Origin: Proteles cristata cristata | Taxonomy: Eukaryota > Chordata > Mammalia > Carnivora > Hyaenidae | Length of the DNA: 64,000 bases | Assembly (NCBI GenBank): GCA_017311185.1 | Contig: JAESUZ010003901.1 | Coordinates: 62,001-126,000, forward strand | Direction of reading: 5' to 3' | Part shown: positions 1 through 11,024 of the stretch, piece after piece | How positions within the stretch are numbered: position 1 is the stretch's first letter | How the letters are laid out: every line of letters begins with the position of its first letter | Made by a program: the position numbers and the translations under genes | The notes under the pieces: generated by a model | Seen by the model: only the letters and a program-made list of their open reading frames with translations | The model's database searches: none | What the model was told of the DNA's origin: nothing

Positions 1-268
1 AAGCCTCAAATGGAGGGCAACAATTTGGTAATAAATGTGTGAGGTCTCAAGGAAAGCTTAGTTTAGAATGCTTCTAATATATGTTAAATTAAGACAGTGC
101 TTTGTAAGCACAAGAGATAAAGGAGAGCCCCAAGAAAAAAGTGCCAGATTCAGCTTGATGCTGCTCAATGACAAGGCTTCCTCCTTGGGCAGCCTCAAAA
201 CTGCAGTGCATGACACCCCATTTGTCACTTGTGTCTTCATAGTTGGGTCTTAATTAGAAAATCGAGAG

Positions 269-475
269 CAGTGCTGTCCAGTAGGATGTTCCTCATTAAT
301 AGAACTGCTATCTAATTAGGACTGTCCAATAGGTAGCATTAGCCATACATGAGTATTGAGTGTTTGAAATGTGGCTGGTGAGACTGAGGAACTGAATTTT
401 TAATTGTGTTGAAGTTAATTAATTTCAATTAAAGTAGCCACAGGTGGCTAGGGGTTACCACATCGGACAGCACAG
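269..475. mobile_element. hAT-Charlie-like non-autonomous DNA transposon (MITE)
   Basis: The stretch begins CAGTGCTGTCC and ends GGACAGCACAG, which form imperfect terminal inverted repeats of hAT type. The inside carries the paired phrases about a chromosomal 'gccacaggtggct' box and a 'gtgtttgaaatgtggctgg' box seen in old mammalian MER elements. The flanking 8-mers are only weakly similar, so the target duplication has decayed. There is no coding capacity. A second, more damaged copy of the same family lies at about 7925-8065. The exact family name is uncertain. Confidence 0.55.
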
Positions 476-804
476 ATCAGACCACAAGGGGATCCGGTCT
501 ATCTTTGGAAAAATGGGAAAAGGGTGAGGGGATTTGTGCTGTGTTGGGTCATGATGCTGATGGAAACACGTCATTGGTTTTGAATGTGAAAACCATATTC
601 AAGTTTTCCTGCATGTTTGTTTGAACTAACATTTTAATTCAATAGACTACTAGAAAGGAAACACAGATTATATTGGTGTGTGGTTCCTTTGAAGCTGCCT
701 TATTGTCCCTCCTGCTTTGCCTACCTCTCTTCATCAAAAGGACAAAGGCAGTGGGTTGGAAGTAGGGTTGTGAGAAAAAATACAGAATCCCCAGTTAAGT
801 TTAA
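476..804. other. unannotated sequence
   Basis: I recognise no gene, RNA gene or repeat here. The sequence has ordinary composition and lies between the hAT relic and the target duplication of the next SINE. Confidence 0.5.
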
Positions 805-820
805 GATAAATATATATATA

Positions 821-1032
821 TTTTTAAATGTTTTTATTTATTTCTAGGAGAGAGAGAGAGACAGCGTGAGCAGGGGAGGGTCAGAGAGAGAGGGAGTCAC
901 AGACTGAAACAGGCTCCAGGCTCTGAGCTGGCAGTCAGCACAGAGCCGACGCGGGGCTCGAACCCACGAACCGCGAGATCATGACCTAAGCGAAAGTCGG
1001 ACGCTTAACCGACTAAGCCACCCAGGCACCCC
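821..1032 (-). mobile_element. felid tRNA-derived SINE (young subtype A)
   Basis: Read on the minus strand it starts GGGGTGCCTGGGTGGC, has the B box in the GAACCCACGAACCGCG region, and ends with a short A-rich tail. It is flanked by a perfect 11 bp duplication, gataaatatat, at 805-815 and 1033-1043. It carries the subtype A diagnostic bases: ACTTTCGCTTAGGTC in the head, TGACTGCCAGCTC, and GTTTCAGTCTGTGACTCC. Few differences from the other subtype A copies suggest a recent insertion. Confidence 0.95.
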
Positions 1033-1043
1033 GATAAATATAT

Positions 1044-1425
1044 TTTTTAGTAGAAGTATGTCTCTTATGCAATATTTGGGACATGTTACACTATAACGTT
1101 ATTTGTTGTTCACCTGAAATTTAAATTTAATTAGGCACCTTTGATTTCTAGTTGCTAAATTTGAAATCAGGAGAAGGACCCTACCTGTGAGAGGGGCTAA
1201 AGATCAGCTTCTGGGTGAGGATTTGTATTCTCTAAACAATGGAGAAGGAAGAGAGACTGTTGGTGTCAGGAAGTCTGAGAGACTCTAATCTCATGGGTAA
1301 GGCAGATAGAAACTGCACAAAGCTACTCAAAGTAGAAGTGGTTTGGAGGAAGCTTCATTGACTCAGCTGGGTAGACTTAGGCCGGTGTCAGTAAGATCCA
1401 GAAGCTCAAGAATTATTGCGAAATT
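1044..1425. other. unannotated sequence
   Basis: No repeat or gene was recognised. A short open frame begins at 1343 but it has no recognisable domain and runs into the L1M-like segment that follows. Confidence 0.45.
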
Positions 1426-1429
1426 CTTG

Positions 1430-1640
1430 GTCTCATGTAATCACCATCCAGGTCAAGAAATAGATAATCAACTCCCCAGGAGGGTCCCTCGCTTCCTCTC
1501 CTGGTCACTATTCCTTGCTTCTCCTCAAAATAATCACTATGCTGACTTCCTGCAGTGTAGGTGAGGTTTTCTGTTTTTTCTGTTTTGGACATTATGTAAA
1601 TGGAATACTGTACCATGTCTTCTATGGTACAGATTTGTTC
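1430..1640 (-). mobile_element. L1M 3' region fragment, antisense (probable)
   Basis: Phrases such as 'caccatccaggtcaagaaat', 'ctggtcactattccttgctt' and 'acattatgtaaatggaatac' match by eye the reverse strand of old mammalian L1 (L1MC/ME) 3' regions. A second copy of the same kind of sequence is at about 60040-60230, directly upstream of clear antisense L1 ORF2. It is strongly diverged. The open frame spanning 1600-1902 is chance. Confidence 0.5.
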
Positions 1641-3080
1641 CTGGAAGGAGCCAAGATCTGTTGGTAATCTCCCACCGCCTAATCCAATCAGGGATGGACA
1701 TCATTTCCAGCAGGTCTCTACTCAGCAGAGTGTGGACTTCTATTTATGGTTCTCTTCTACTCCTGGGCCCTTTGTAGTCTGGGCCACAATCCTGGGTGTT
1801 TCTTTCATGCCTCAACTCCTCAATAGAACCTGCAATTCACTTTTGGTCCACCAGCCTGTGATTCTGACTCTATCATTCGTTACTGTTTTGGTGGCTGTTT
1901 AATACCTTCAAGTAGATTTTTGTTGTTCAACTTCGCTAGTTCTTGCAGCAGGAAAGCCAGCCTGGATTACCCAGTCCGTCATTTTTGAAAGTGGATTCCT
2001 CAACATGTGAGATCCCCATGCATTCTGTTAATCATGGACAGGACTAGAGACCCATTCAGCCTCAGATCTAGCTGTGCTTCTGCCAGCGAAGGCCAAGTTT
2101 CTGGCCCACAGAAACTTTAGGCACTCAAGGATGGATTTCACTGGAACACATACCATGGAAGCCACAGTGATTCTTGTGCAGCATTTATGTTGTCTCTTCT
2201 GTTCCCGCTAGGAAAAAAGAAACTCAATAATATGTTGAAATATACTATAATGATTTTCCTAAATTTGGTGCATAACTTGAGATCATGAGCTTTTATCTTT
2301 CCTCTGATAAAAGAAGTAGACTGCTGTTGTGAAATCATGCATTACAATCATTCTGTCAAAAAACAATTTGTTAACCTAAAATTTGTTCAAAGTGATTAAA
2401 TCCTCATAAATCAAGACCCCTTTCCCTCAAAATATATTTATAATTTTAACTGACCGTGGAATCAGCTAGCTAACACAAATAAGGTTGTTGGTTAGATTTA
2501 AAAGGGATATGCTGCAGTTAAAATTACAGTTTCATCCAGCCATCACAACAAGCAGAAATGAAAAATGTAATATTGAAGCACATATGAGATGGAGTGAAAT
2601 ATTCTTTATTCGTTGCCATATCTTGTGTTATGATTGTGGTTTTAATAACTTTCTGGGTGAATCACGAAGAAGAGCAATGACATGTTTTCAGTCCAAATTT
2701 CCGAAAGGGTATTTTATTTCCTCCCCTCTAGACCTTAATTTTCTTCCTGGCTTTTGCCATAAAGAAAGATTGTCAATAATTTTATTAGCTTTCATAGACA
2801 AAATGTGGAAAGAATGTCTTATTGCCTGCATAGTGTGTGGTAGCTTTGATAAGACCAAGTAAATAATTTGTCAAATTACTTTTAAAATATGATTTAGTTT
2901 TCCTTGCCCCTTCAATACACAATTCCTGGGCTTTGAAGCAGTACCGTGGGATGTTACAGTGATTTAACTAAAGAATTTTACTAATTAAATCTTCACTGCT
3001 TTTTCCTATAAGGAAAAGAATTATAAAACCACTAAACCTCGATGTCTACTCCATCGAGGTGGGGAGCCTCATCCATTTTC
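1641..3080. other. unannotated intergenic sequence
   Basis: About 1.4 kb in which I recognise no gene or repeat. The longest open frame (2485-2862 on the plus strand, 125 codons) has no known motif, no coding-type composition and no splice or promoter context, so it is not called as a gene. The DNA at 2200-2480 is AT-rich. Confidence 0.45.
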
Positions 3081-3084
3081 TTCA

Positions 3085-3165
3085 CTGGTATTCTCTACAT
3101 GCCCAGAAGAGGCTGGGACAGTAGTAATAGTCTTCAGTAAATACCTGTTGAATGAGTAGAGCCAT
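3085..3165 (+). mobile_element. L2-like LINE 3' end
   Basis: The phrase running from 'cattttcttcactggta' through 'cagtaaatacctgttgaatg' is the typical decayed L2 3' terminus ('...ggcacagtaaatatttgttgaatga'). It is short and diverged. The following 3170-3290 resembles an old MIR-class SINE with a 'tccatagatatgagagctgt' box. Confidence 0.5.
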
Positions 3166-3299
3166 ACAACTGTAGAATGTTAGAGACTACATGAATTTCA
3201 AAGGCCATGGAGGTCAAACCCCCATTCCATAGATATGAGAGCTGTCAAGACATAGATCTACAAGTGACAAAGTCAAAGTCAGAGACTGTAGAATGATGG

Positions 3300-3890
3300 A
3301 GAAGCATCGAGAACCCATATCTGGTCTCATGATCCCTGCTGAGCACTATTAATCTCCTAGTCTCATAAGTTCAAAACCTAATATGGTCTTGAGGTTGAAA
3401 CTAATATATGCCGCTCAGGTCCCACTGTAGGAAGGATTTGCTATAATAGCAGGCAACCTTCAGTCATTAACTCTTTTAGGGTCTATAAAGTACCACCTCA
3501 AACAAGGCACAATTTTCCCATGATGTTTCTGTTTGGTGGGATATGTAAAGGCCTGAGCACTTCTGCTTGACATGGGACAACCTGACAAACCATTCCTGTT
3601 GAATTTGCCAACACTCTGAACTCAGTTCAACTTCACCCTCTTCTGAATCTTGTTTCTTCTCCCTTCTTCCACTGGTATTGATCTTTAATAAATAGTTTGC
3701 ATCCCAAGATCTATCTCAGTGCCTGGTTCTAGAGAAGCCAACTTTGATGGGTCCCTTACTCTGTTAACTCCGTCTCTTTAAAAAGTATTTTAAAGTTGGT
3801 GTTTCTTCACACTGTCTTTCAGGACAACTTTCTCTCCAAAACTCTGGGTCCCTAGTACTTTTATGTTGCTATTATGTGCCCTACCACCCA
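3300..3890. other. unannotated sequence, possible old LTR end
   Basis: No gene is recognised. The segment near 3640-3750 has a pyrimidine-rich run, an AATAAA at about 3688 and then 'agtgcctggttctagagaag'. This resembles the polyadenylation end of an old MaLR/ERV-type LTR, but the termini and a target duplication could not be defined. Confidence 0.25.
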
Positions 3891-3900
3891 ATGAACTTCA

Positions 3901-4117
3901 ATATTTATTATTTATTTTTGAGAGAGAGCTAGAGAGAGAGAGAGAGTGCAAGCAGGGGAGTGGCAGAGAGAGGAGAAGATACAGAATCCAAAGCAAGTTC
4001 CACGCTCCGGGCTGTGAGCATAGAGCCTGATGTGGGGCATGAATCCATGAATCACAGGATCATGACCTGAGCCAAAGTTGGGGGCCTGACCAACTGAGCC
4101 ACCCAGGTGCCTCCCCT
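3901..4117 (-). mobile_element. felid/carnivore tRNA-derived SINE (subtype B, diverged)
   Basis: The minus strand shows the SINE head, B-box region, (CT)n and an A/T-rich tail. The perfect 10 bp duplication atgaacttca at 3891-3900 and 4118-4127 fixes both ends. Substitutions in the body ('gggcatgaatccatgaatcac') make it older than the subtype A copies. Confidence 0.9.
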
Positions 4118-4419
4118 ATGAACTTCACACCAAAGTTCAAACCCTAGCTACTCCACCCACAAATTCCAAGGGTTATGATCTTTCTATTACACTATTACAC
4201 TTTCTATTACATTGTCCCAATAAAACTCATTCTCCCAAACCCCATTCTTTTAGACATTATTAATGTCATAAATACAGTTAAAAAGTTAATCAAATGCACT
4301 AACCTCCACTATGTTGGCTTTCCTGATTTGTTATTTAAATGTAAGTCATATAATAATAAATTCTGTAAATGTTAGTTCCATCTCTTTACCTCTCTTTCTC
4401 TCCTGCAGTGACAAGTGCA

Positions 4420-4560
4420 TGATGGAAATAGTATTTATTGAGCATCTACTATTTTCCTGGTCTGCCACAGAAGTTATTTTCTTTAATTCTATCAGTGACT
4501 CTATATGATAGATACTACTGCTGGTATTTCTAGATATTATAAAACCCAATGACAAAGGAT
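4420..4560 (+). mobile_element. MIR-class relic
   Basis: The phrase 'tatttattgagcatctacta' followed by 'ctctatatgatagatactac' matches the decayed MIR core for 'stage of growing list' positions (ttgagcacctactatgtgcc ... ggtaggtactatta). It is short and heavily diverged, and the boundaries are approximate. Confidence 0.5.
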
Positions 4561-5392
4561 GATCATTCCCTGCAGATGTGCAGCACATCAAAGTGAAAAG
4601 TGGTTATAAATTTTAGTAGCATCAGTCTTCACTAAAATTAGATGAACATTGTAGGAGATTTGTTGCTTGTGGGAACAGGAGGTCCAGGAACCATACTTCG
4701 TGGTACTCTGCCTTTTCTCTGCTTTTGTCCAGACTGAAACATGATAATTGTATTTTAGCAATGGGCTCCAAAGACCAAGTACACTTTTAGTTAAGCAGCT
4801 CGACTTAAAAACCTGTAGTTAAGTGTTGAAATGGCACAAACCCATGGACTGCAGCTTTTAGCTAATCCAAGTCTTGACACTTTTTATGACTAAATAATTA
4901 CTCAGCTTTCACAGAAAGGTCGGGGAATGTCTCTATTTTCATGAGTACATTTGAAGGGAATGGTGCTCGCTTAACCTCAAAGAAATGCTGTGTCTCGAAT
5001 AGCATCTCACTTTAATAGAAATGATAAATATTATTCTAAACAGACTAGCAAAATGCCTTTATTTTCCTTTTAAATATGGGGTTTAAAATATTTACATATT
5101 TAATTATAACTTTAGTTTAGCAGCGGCTGCTTTCCTTCAAGGATATAACTAAATATAAAAAATAAAATAAAATAAATGAGTAGTGAAGAATTATTTGGTG
5201 ATTTTTGTTTTCAGCCTGTAAATGTTAAGTGACAGCCACCCCATATCTTAAAACTGCTATTCTGGTCATTCAAAGATTCATGCACACTCCATTAATTTAG
5301 GTGGAGTTGCCTGCAGGTCTTTATGATAAGATTATCACTACAATAGTAGATTAGTTTGCAATGTTTCATTAACATTGTATAACTGTATTTTT
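4561..5392. other. unannotated; AT-rich block of possibly conserved non-coding type
   Basis: There is no repeat or gene. The stretch 4870-5395 is repeat-free, AT-rich and holds several TAATTA/ATTAAT-like homeodomain-type cores and a simple AAATAAAATA run at 5155-5177. That is a weak hint of regulatory DNA. No promoter can be defined. Confidence 0.25.
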
Positions 5393-5407
5393 AAAAGGCA
5401 GTTTACA

Positions 5408-5630
5408 TGAGGCGCCTGGGTGGCTTAGTCGGTTAAGCGTCTGACTTTCGCTTAGGTCATGATCTCACGGTTCGTGGGTTCGAGCCCCGCGTCGGGCTCT
5501 GTGCTGACTGCCAGCTCAGAGCCTGGAGCCTGTTTCAGTCTGTGACTCCCTCTCTCTCTTACCCTCCCTGCTCACGCTGTCTCTCTCTCTCTCCTAAAAA
5601 TAAATAAAACATTTAAAAAAAATAAAAAAT
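5408..5630 (+). mobile_element. felid tRNA-derived SINE (young subtype A)
   Basis: This is a complete copy from GAGGCGCCTGGGTGGC to an AAATAAATAAAACATTTAAAAAAA-type tail. The perfect 15 bp duplication aaaaggcagtttaca is at 5393-5407 and 5631-5645. It has all subtype A markers, including GACTTTCGCTTAGGTC and TTTCAGTCTGTGACTCC. The internal RNA polymerase III A and B boxes are visible in the head. Confidence 0.97.
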
Positions 5631-5929
5631 AAAAGGCAGTTTACAAACAAAAGAATTCACGGGGAAGAAGAGAAGCAACCAGAGGGTAAGCAGAATCTCC
5701 TTAAGAGTCAAGTTTCTACAGCCAGCTAATTTCCCATTCTTTCTTAGTTATGTAATTAATTATAGGCACTGGTGATGATGATGGTAGCAATGTGCTCCGA
5801 CAAAAAACTGTATTTTCAAGGGTCTTTGTAGATAGAAATGATTAATCAAATAATTCTGCTCAATGAAGTACAAGTGGAAGTTGTTGAGTGGGCACTGGGG
5901 AAAAAAATCTTTTAAAAAAGTACTAACTT

Positions 5930-6140
5930 GGCTGGCATGCACCTTTTGTCTTTTTTTCTTTACCTCTCTCCTACTGGAAACAAGAACATGGTCCAGCCCT
6001 TTTACAACCATGAAACAATAAACAAGGTAAAGACGGCCGGACTGGAAGAGAGAAAGAGCCTGGATCCCTGACACCATCATGGAACCAAGTGCACAGTCCT
6101 GAACACCTTCTTCCAGATTCCTGGTTACATGAGCAAAAGA
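5930..6140 (+). mobile_element. ancient interspersed repeat, family not named
   Basis: The phrases 'gagcctggatccctgacacc' and 'cttccagattcctggttaca' recur in diverged form at about 49950-50080 ('gaacctggttcctacatggt' region), so both come from one old mammalian repeat family. I recognise the sequence type but cannot name it with confidence. A 127-codon minus-strand frame across 5760-6143 is chance. Confidence 0.4.
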
Positions 6141-6479
6141 CAACTTTTCACTATTTTAAAGTTTCTGGTTTCCATATCCAGGAGCTGAATATAATTCCTA
6201 AGTGGTAAGGAGGTATGCTTTGAAAATAAATAGGCTGGGCATATCTTTTATCCTTTTTCTTTTTCTTAACATAAACTACAGAGAGTAAAATGAAACTAGA
6301 CTTCTTGTTCCTCAGGAAAAAGTAGAATATAAAGGGAAATCTTGAGAATTTGGTAAAAGACTAGATTCTAGGTGTGTGATCCTTTTAGAGCAAACACAGT
6401 GCTTTATTTTGGGTCGTTTGTCTAGTGCTCAATACAAAGTGAGGCACAGTGATATTTGGATCCCTGGATATTGGGATCC

Positions 6480-6590
6480 AAGGATCCCTGGTTGCCTAGA
6501 ACTGTCCCGATTTTAGCACTGAAAGTCCCTAATCCCGCGTAACCCTTTCATCTCAGGCAAACTGGGATGGTTGGTCACCAGACTGCAGGT
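6480..6590. mobile_element. short palindromic DNA-transposon relic (MER53-like)
   Basis: The segment 'aactgtcccgattttagcac', then 'aaagtccctaatcccgcgta', then 'aaactgggatggttggtcac' has the self-complementary layout of a small non-autonomous element (GTCCCG...CGGGAC). The family assignment is from memory and tentative. No target duplication was found. Confidence 0.35.
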
Positions 6591-6603
6591 ACTCAATCCC
6601 TTT

Positions 6604-6634
6604 CATTGAATGAATGAATGAATGAATGAATGAA
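6604..6634. repeat. (TGAA)n microsatellite
   Basis: About seven uninterrupted GAAT/TGAA tetranucleotide units directly follow 'tttcattgaatg'. It is a likely length-polymorphic locus. Confidence 0.95.
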
Positions 6635-6639
6635 GCCAG

Positions 6640-7915
6640 AGGGAGTCTATAGGTTGTGCTGCAGTCCCCTGTCCCCATGCCTGCCTTCTTCCAGGGCTTC
6701 ATTAATTACTGGGAGGAGAATATTAATGGGACAAAAGTCAAAGTTGTATTAAACAAGTTGAGAGAGAGGGGCGTGTAGACAGAGAGAGAAGATACTTTGG
6801 AATCCAAATCTCATTAATATTTTTACAAAGTAGATGATGGACAAAATATTGCTAGGCATTGTTTACAACAGTGCCTGTGACTATTAGGGAACAGGTGGGT
6901 GAGGGGAGTTAGTTAGCTGAGTGCTCTGTTCTTTCAGTAATGGGATGTGGCTCCTCAAAACTAAAACATTCCTAGCCCTTATAGATAGAAACAAACAAGT
7001 TTCAGGCAAGAGAAGGGCCACTGCCTAGTGTCCAAGGTCACGGACCTTGGTGCTCCATGCTAGGGACTATGTTCTAAGTGCCATGTCAGCTGAGTGGACT
7101 TCTGTCCAGAAGGCACTGACCAGGACGAATAGAGAAATGGACCCATGACATTGGGGCTGTTGTCAGAGAACCTCAAGGGGTTTAAAGTTAGAAGAAAATT
7201 CTCAGAGGGAATGAACAGATGAATGATGTTCAGATCCCTCAAGCGTTTCCCTCTGGATAAGAGCTTACGATTACTATGTTCCTCATTTTCTATGGCCACT
7301 CCTACAAATTATATAAAAGTTAGAGCAATATGCAGTCATTAACTTACAGTGTTGGAGGTCAAAGTCTGACATGGGTAACCCCGGGTCAAAGTCAAGGTGT
7401 CAGCGGGGCTGCATTCTTTCTGGATGCTCTGGAGGAGAATCCATTTTCTTGCCTTTCGTTTTAAACTTCCAAAGGCTGCTCGCATTCCCCTGGTTATGGC
7501 CCCCTTCCTCCTTCTTCACATTCAGCACTGGAATATTCTCTGGCCTTGCTTCCATCGTCATATCTCTTTTTCTGCCCATCCTCTTCTGCCTCATTCCTCC
7601 TGTTAAAGAACTTTTGTGATGATATCGGGTCCACCTAACTAACTCAGGAAAATCTTCATTATCTGCTGATTCGGAACCTCAATTTCCCTTTGCCACATAA
7701 CATATTAACACCTCCCAGGAATTAGGAAGTGGCTATTCTGGAGGGAGTGATTATTCTGCCCATACATGATGTTCCTTGTAGTTACAGATGCAGATTTACA
7801 ACCAATGGGTTAGTTACAAATGTTGTGAGTGCAGCAGGCTGCTTCACGTACAGAGTTCCTTATCACTATGGGCATTGAATCACTGACCTCATTACCAAGC
7901 ACGTTCTAGAATCGT
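6640..7915. other. unannotated intergenic sequence
   Basis: No repeat or gene is recognised over about 1.3 kb. Overlapping short open frames at 7060-7299 and 7371-7619 occur on both strands without domain or codon support. Purine-rich runs ('gagagagagg', 'agacagagagag') at 6765-6795 may be the remains of a SINE tail, but the rest of a SINE is absent. Confidence 0.4.
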
Positions 7916-7924
7916 GTCACCGAT

Positions 7925-8065
7925 ACAGTGGCCACCTGCCACATGTGGCTATTTAAATTTAAATTTTAATTAACTGGTTATTTCTTCAATTGCACTGACC
8001 ACTTTTAAGGTCTCAATAGCCCTGTGTGGCTAGTTACTACTGAATTGGACAGTGCAGATATAGAA
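7925..8065. mobile_element. hAT-Charlie-like MITE relic
   Basis: It contains 'gccacatgtggctatttaaa', 'ggtctcaatagccctgtgtg' and 'gaattggacagtgcagat', the same boxes as the copy at 269-475 but in a more decayed state. The left end is degraded. The segment at 8120-8165 ('ggttcagggaccagcacatc') looks like a separate MER20-type hAT scrap. Confidence 0.5.
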
Positions 8066-8165
8066 TAATCCTATCATTGTCAAACGGCTGTTAGATAGTA
8101 CTGTTCTCATTTTTATATTCAACGTGTGGTTCAGGGACCAGCACATCGCCATTACCTGGGGTCTG

Positions 8166-8485
8166 TAACCACACTGAAACTTTCAGCACACGGCCTGGAG
8201 AATGTCCAAACACCAGATGAAATGCTGTAAAGTTCTAAACAGTCTTTCCAAGATCATTTCTTTTGAAAATTCTCTTTCCTTTTTATTATAATCTCAAAGT
8301 AAATGGTTATATTAGCATTTTGATGGTTTTCATTTCCTTATTTGCTTTATTGTGAATGGAAAGTATGGTATGTAGAGAACTGATTTTTTAAAAATGAAAA
8401 AAAACAACCACACCCCAAGAAAGGAGCAAATGAAAACATGTGAGGGATTATTCTCAATCAGTGATCATCCTTCTTGTGTGTATAA
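8166..8485. other. unannotated sequence
   Basis: AT-rich, with no gene or recognised repeat, up to the target duplication of the next SINE. Confidence 0.4.
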
Positions 8486-8500
8486 AGACACAGTGACTTA

Positions 8501-8713
8501 GGGGCGCCTGGGTGGCTCAATCAGTTAAGCGTCGGACTTCAGCTCAGGTCATGATCTTACGGTTCATGGGTTCGAGTCCCGCATCGAGCTCTGTGCTGAC
8601 CACCAACTCAGAGCCTGGAGCCTGCTTCAGATTCTGTATCTCCCTCTCTCTGTGACCCTCCCCTGCTCATGCTGTCTCTCTCTCAGAAAGAAATATGTAA
8701 TTTTTTTAAAAAA
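8501..8713 (+). mobile_element. felid tRNA-derived SINE (subtype B)
   Basis: A full copy beginning GGGGCGCCTGGGTGGCTC, with GACTTCAGCTCAGGTC in the head and GCTTCAGATTCTGTATCTCC in the body. It is flanked by a 15 bp duplication with one mismatch (gacacagtgactta before, gacatagtgactta after). The tail is T- and A-rich and degraded. Confidence 0.95.
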
Positions 8714-8729
8714 AGGACATAGTGACTTA

Positions 8730-10140
8730 GAAATACTAACATACCTTTCCAAGGAAACATGTCTGTTTCCTTTACTATTGTTGTGAGGGAAAATTATTCC
8801 AAAGCAGTTTAAGTAACCCTTTCATTTTGTTTATAACCTTGTGCATCAAGAATGCAGGAAAGTTACAGCTTAGGTTTCTCATTTGGACTCTTTCATGTTG
8901 TTGAAGATGGATATCACCTAGGGTTGGAGTCATCTGAAGGCTCCAGAAAGTCAGGCATTCAAGATGGGGCACTCATAGAGAAGGCAACTGATGCCGGCCG
9001 TGGGGCCGAAGCTCAGCTAGAGCTGTGGTCTGGAACATCTGCGCATGATCTCCTCCGGATTTAGTCTATTCAGAGGGATTTCTTACATAGTGGTGGATTC
9101 CTCTCAAAGTAAGGGTCCCAAGGGAATCAAATGGAGGCTGCACAACATTTTCTGACCTGGCCTCAGAAGTTATACACAGTGACTACCACTAGAGTTGCTG
9201 AAGGCAATAGAGATCAACAACCCTGTGGACATAAAACTTTCCTCCCAATGGGACACGCATCAAACCATTTTTACATGCATTTAAAGTTAGCACAACATCT
9301 ATTATGTGAAATTTGAGCCCAGATGTCCAACGCTAGCCCTCTTAACCAGTGTGCATGTCATGTTTTACATTGGTCTAGGAAAAGCAAAGATATCACTCAG
9401 CATTTTTTTTTAGCCATTGTGAAGAAAAAAAGTAAAATTATTCAGTCTTTTAATCTATGCACAAAAATGTGAGGAAGTCGCTACCAAAGTCAATACCAGT
9501 CACCAGTAGTCGCAGGGAACTCGCAGACAAGACACAGTGACTCTGGCTTATCTTCCTTGGCTGTGCCTCGTGTCCGCATTCTGACTTCTTCAGACCGTTG
9601 TAGGATCCTCTTTGGTTCTTCGATTTTATTTGTTTATTTATTTATTTACTTACTTTGCCACAAGTGGTCCGTGGCTCATTCCACAGGGACTACTTCTTTC
9701 CTAGAAGTTTTGCTGAATGCTCATTCTTTAGTTATGCAAATTAAAGGTGTTCTGTCTCCTGGGCATGCCTGCATTTTAATGAGAACTAAAGGAAAGACCC
9801 TAAAGGTGAATGGCCAGTTACTTAAGGGGGTAACAGTGAAGGTATTTTGGAGTTAATTGTGTAACCTTGTGCAACTTTCTTAATTTCTTATTTCTCTCAT
9901 CTATAAAATTAAAAAAAAAAATGGAAGGGGGTGTCTTTCTTGGCTCAAATATTATGATTCCATTCTAGAACCACTTGTGTGAATAGACGTAGGACAGTCT
10001 CTTAAGGACATCCAAAGAGGTTCTAGAGCCCCTCAGGCTGTATCACAGCATCATGACAACCTAGGCTCAAATGCCAGCAGCCACACGGACACTTTTCTTT
10101 CTTTTTTTCTTTTTTTCCTTGATAGTCTCCTTTTATTCTT
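8730..10140. other. unannotated intergenic sequence
   Basis: No gene is recognised. A MIR-type scrap is possible at about 9315-9365 ('gagcccagatgtccaacgct'). A short (TTTA)n run lies at 9628-9652. Open frames at 8852-9064 and 9557-9856 have no domain or coding character. Confidence 0.4.
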
Positions 10141-10144
10141 TTCT

Positions 10145-10268
10145 ATTTAAAAAAAGTTTTAATATAATTTATTGTCAAATTGGCTTCCATACAACACCCA
10201 GTGCTCATCCCTTAAAGGGCCCTCCTCAGTGCCCATCACCCACTTTCTCTCCCCCCACCGTGCACATG
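10145..10268 (-). mobile_element. L1 3' end fragment, antisense (diverged)
   Basis: The phrase 'aatataatttattgtcaaat' followed by 'tacaacacccagtgctcatc' is the reverse complement of the end of the full-length L1 in this window (48060-48130). It is shorter and more diverged than the neighbouring copy at 10594-10863. Confidence 0.8.
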
Positions 10269-10593
10269 GTCGTTTTTCTTATGACTCAATTTTGATATTC
10301 AAGCTCTTAGTGACGGTTTTGCTCAGGAGACTCTTCTCTTCCCAGTGAATGGTTACTTTGTGGTCCTAATAACTACTGCTATTTAGAAGAAGATTAGAGA
10401 AAAATTGCCCTACCAAATTGGATATCCATTTTCCTAATGTTCTATTTTAGATGAAAAGCACCTTATATGCCATTATTTTAATTGGGGAAGGGAGGGAGTT
10501 GATGTCTGGGTATTCATTTTTTAAGGGAAAAAGCGCATTAGTAAAATTTCCTTCACTTTTATAAAGTGGGTTTTGAGTCACATGATCATTTCT

Positions 10594-10863
10594 TTTTTTT
10601 TTTTTTTTACAAATAGTTTATTGTCAAATTAGTTTCCACATAACACCCAGTGCTCATCCCCACGAGTGCCCTCCTCCATGCCCACCCCTCCTCCCCCCAC
10701 ATCCACCAGTCCTCAGTTTTTGTCAGCATTCAAGAGTCTCTCATGGTTTGCCTCTCCCCTTTCCCCCACCATTTCCGCCCTTCTTCTCCCCCTTGGTCCT
10801 CTGTTAAGCTCCTCCTAATCCTCCTATACGTGCACACATAGGATATTTGTCCTTCTCTGCCTG
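10594..10863 (-). mobile_element. recent 5'-truncated L1 insertion, antisense
   Basis: On the minus strand these 270 bp match the last part of the full-length L1 at about 47880-48140: the end of ORF2, the G-rich 3'UTR, AATAAACTATTTGT and a poly(A) run. The flanking duplication gtcacatgatcatttct is 17 bp and perfect (10577-10593 and 10864-10880). The intact duplication and long poly(T) mark a recent target-primed insertion that stopped early. Confidence 0.95.
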
Positions 10864-10974
10864 GTCACATGATCATTTCTAAAGGACATCTACATCACAG
10901 AACTTTGCTTTCTTCATGGTATGTGTTATGCATGCAGGCCACATACAGGTCAATGTCGGAATAAAGATAACCAT

Positions 10975-11024
10975 AGTTACCATTTGCAAAGAGCAGATAC
11001 TGAGCTATGTGCTTTTATTTCCTG
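10975..11024 (+). mobile_element. MIR-class relic, left part (split)
   Basis: The segment 'gcaaagagcagatactgagc' followed by 'tatgtgctttta' resembles a MIR core. The matching right part appears at about 11255-11325 ('gtcctacagtcaggatttgc' then 'actctgcagctcaaag'), after the L1 fragment at 11025-11240. It therefore looks like one old SINE split by a later L1. Confidence 0.4.

Noticed and set aside
2485..2862. 125-codon plus-strand open frame
   Set aside because: No recognisable domain, AT-rich codons, no splice or promoter context, and a length within chance expectation for 64 kb.
5408..5500. tRNA-like sequence with A and B boxes
   Set aside because: It is the tRNA-derived head of a SINE, not a tRNA gene. 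The same sequence recurs 27 times. No separate tRNA gene was seen.
5760..6143. 127-codon minus-strand open frame
   Set aside because: It overlaps an ancient interspersed repeat and ends in a low-complexity His run. There is no domain.
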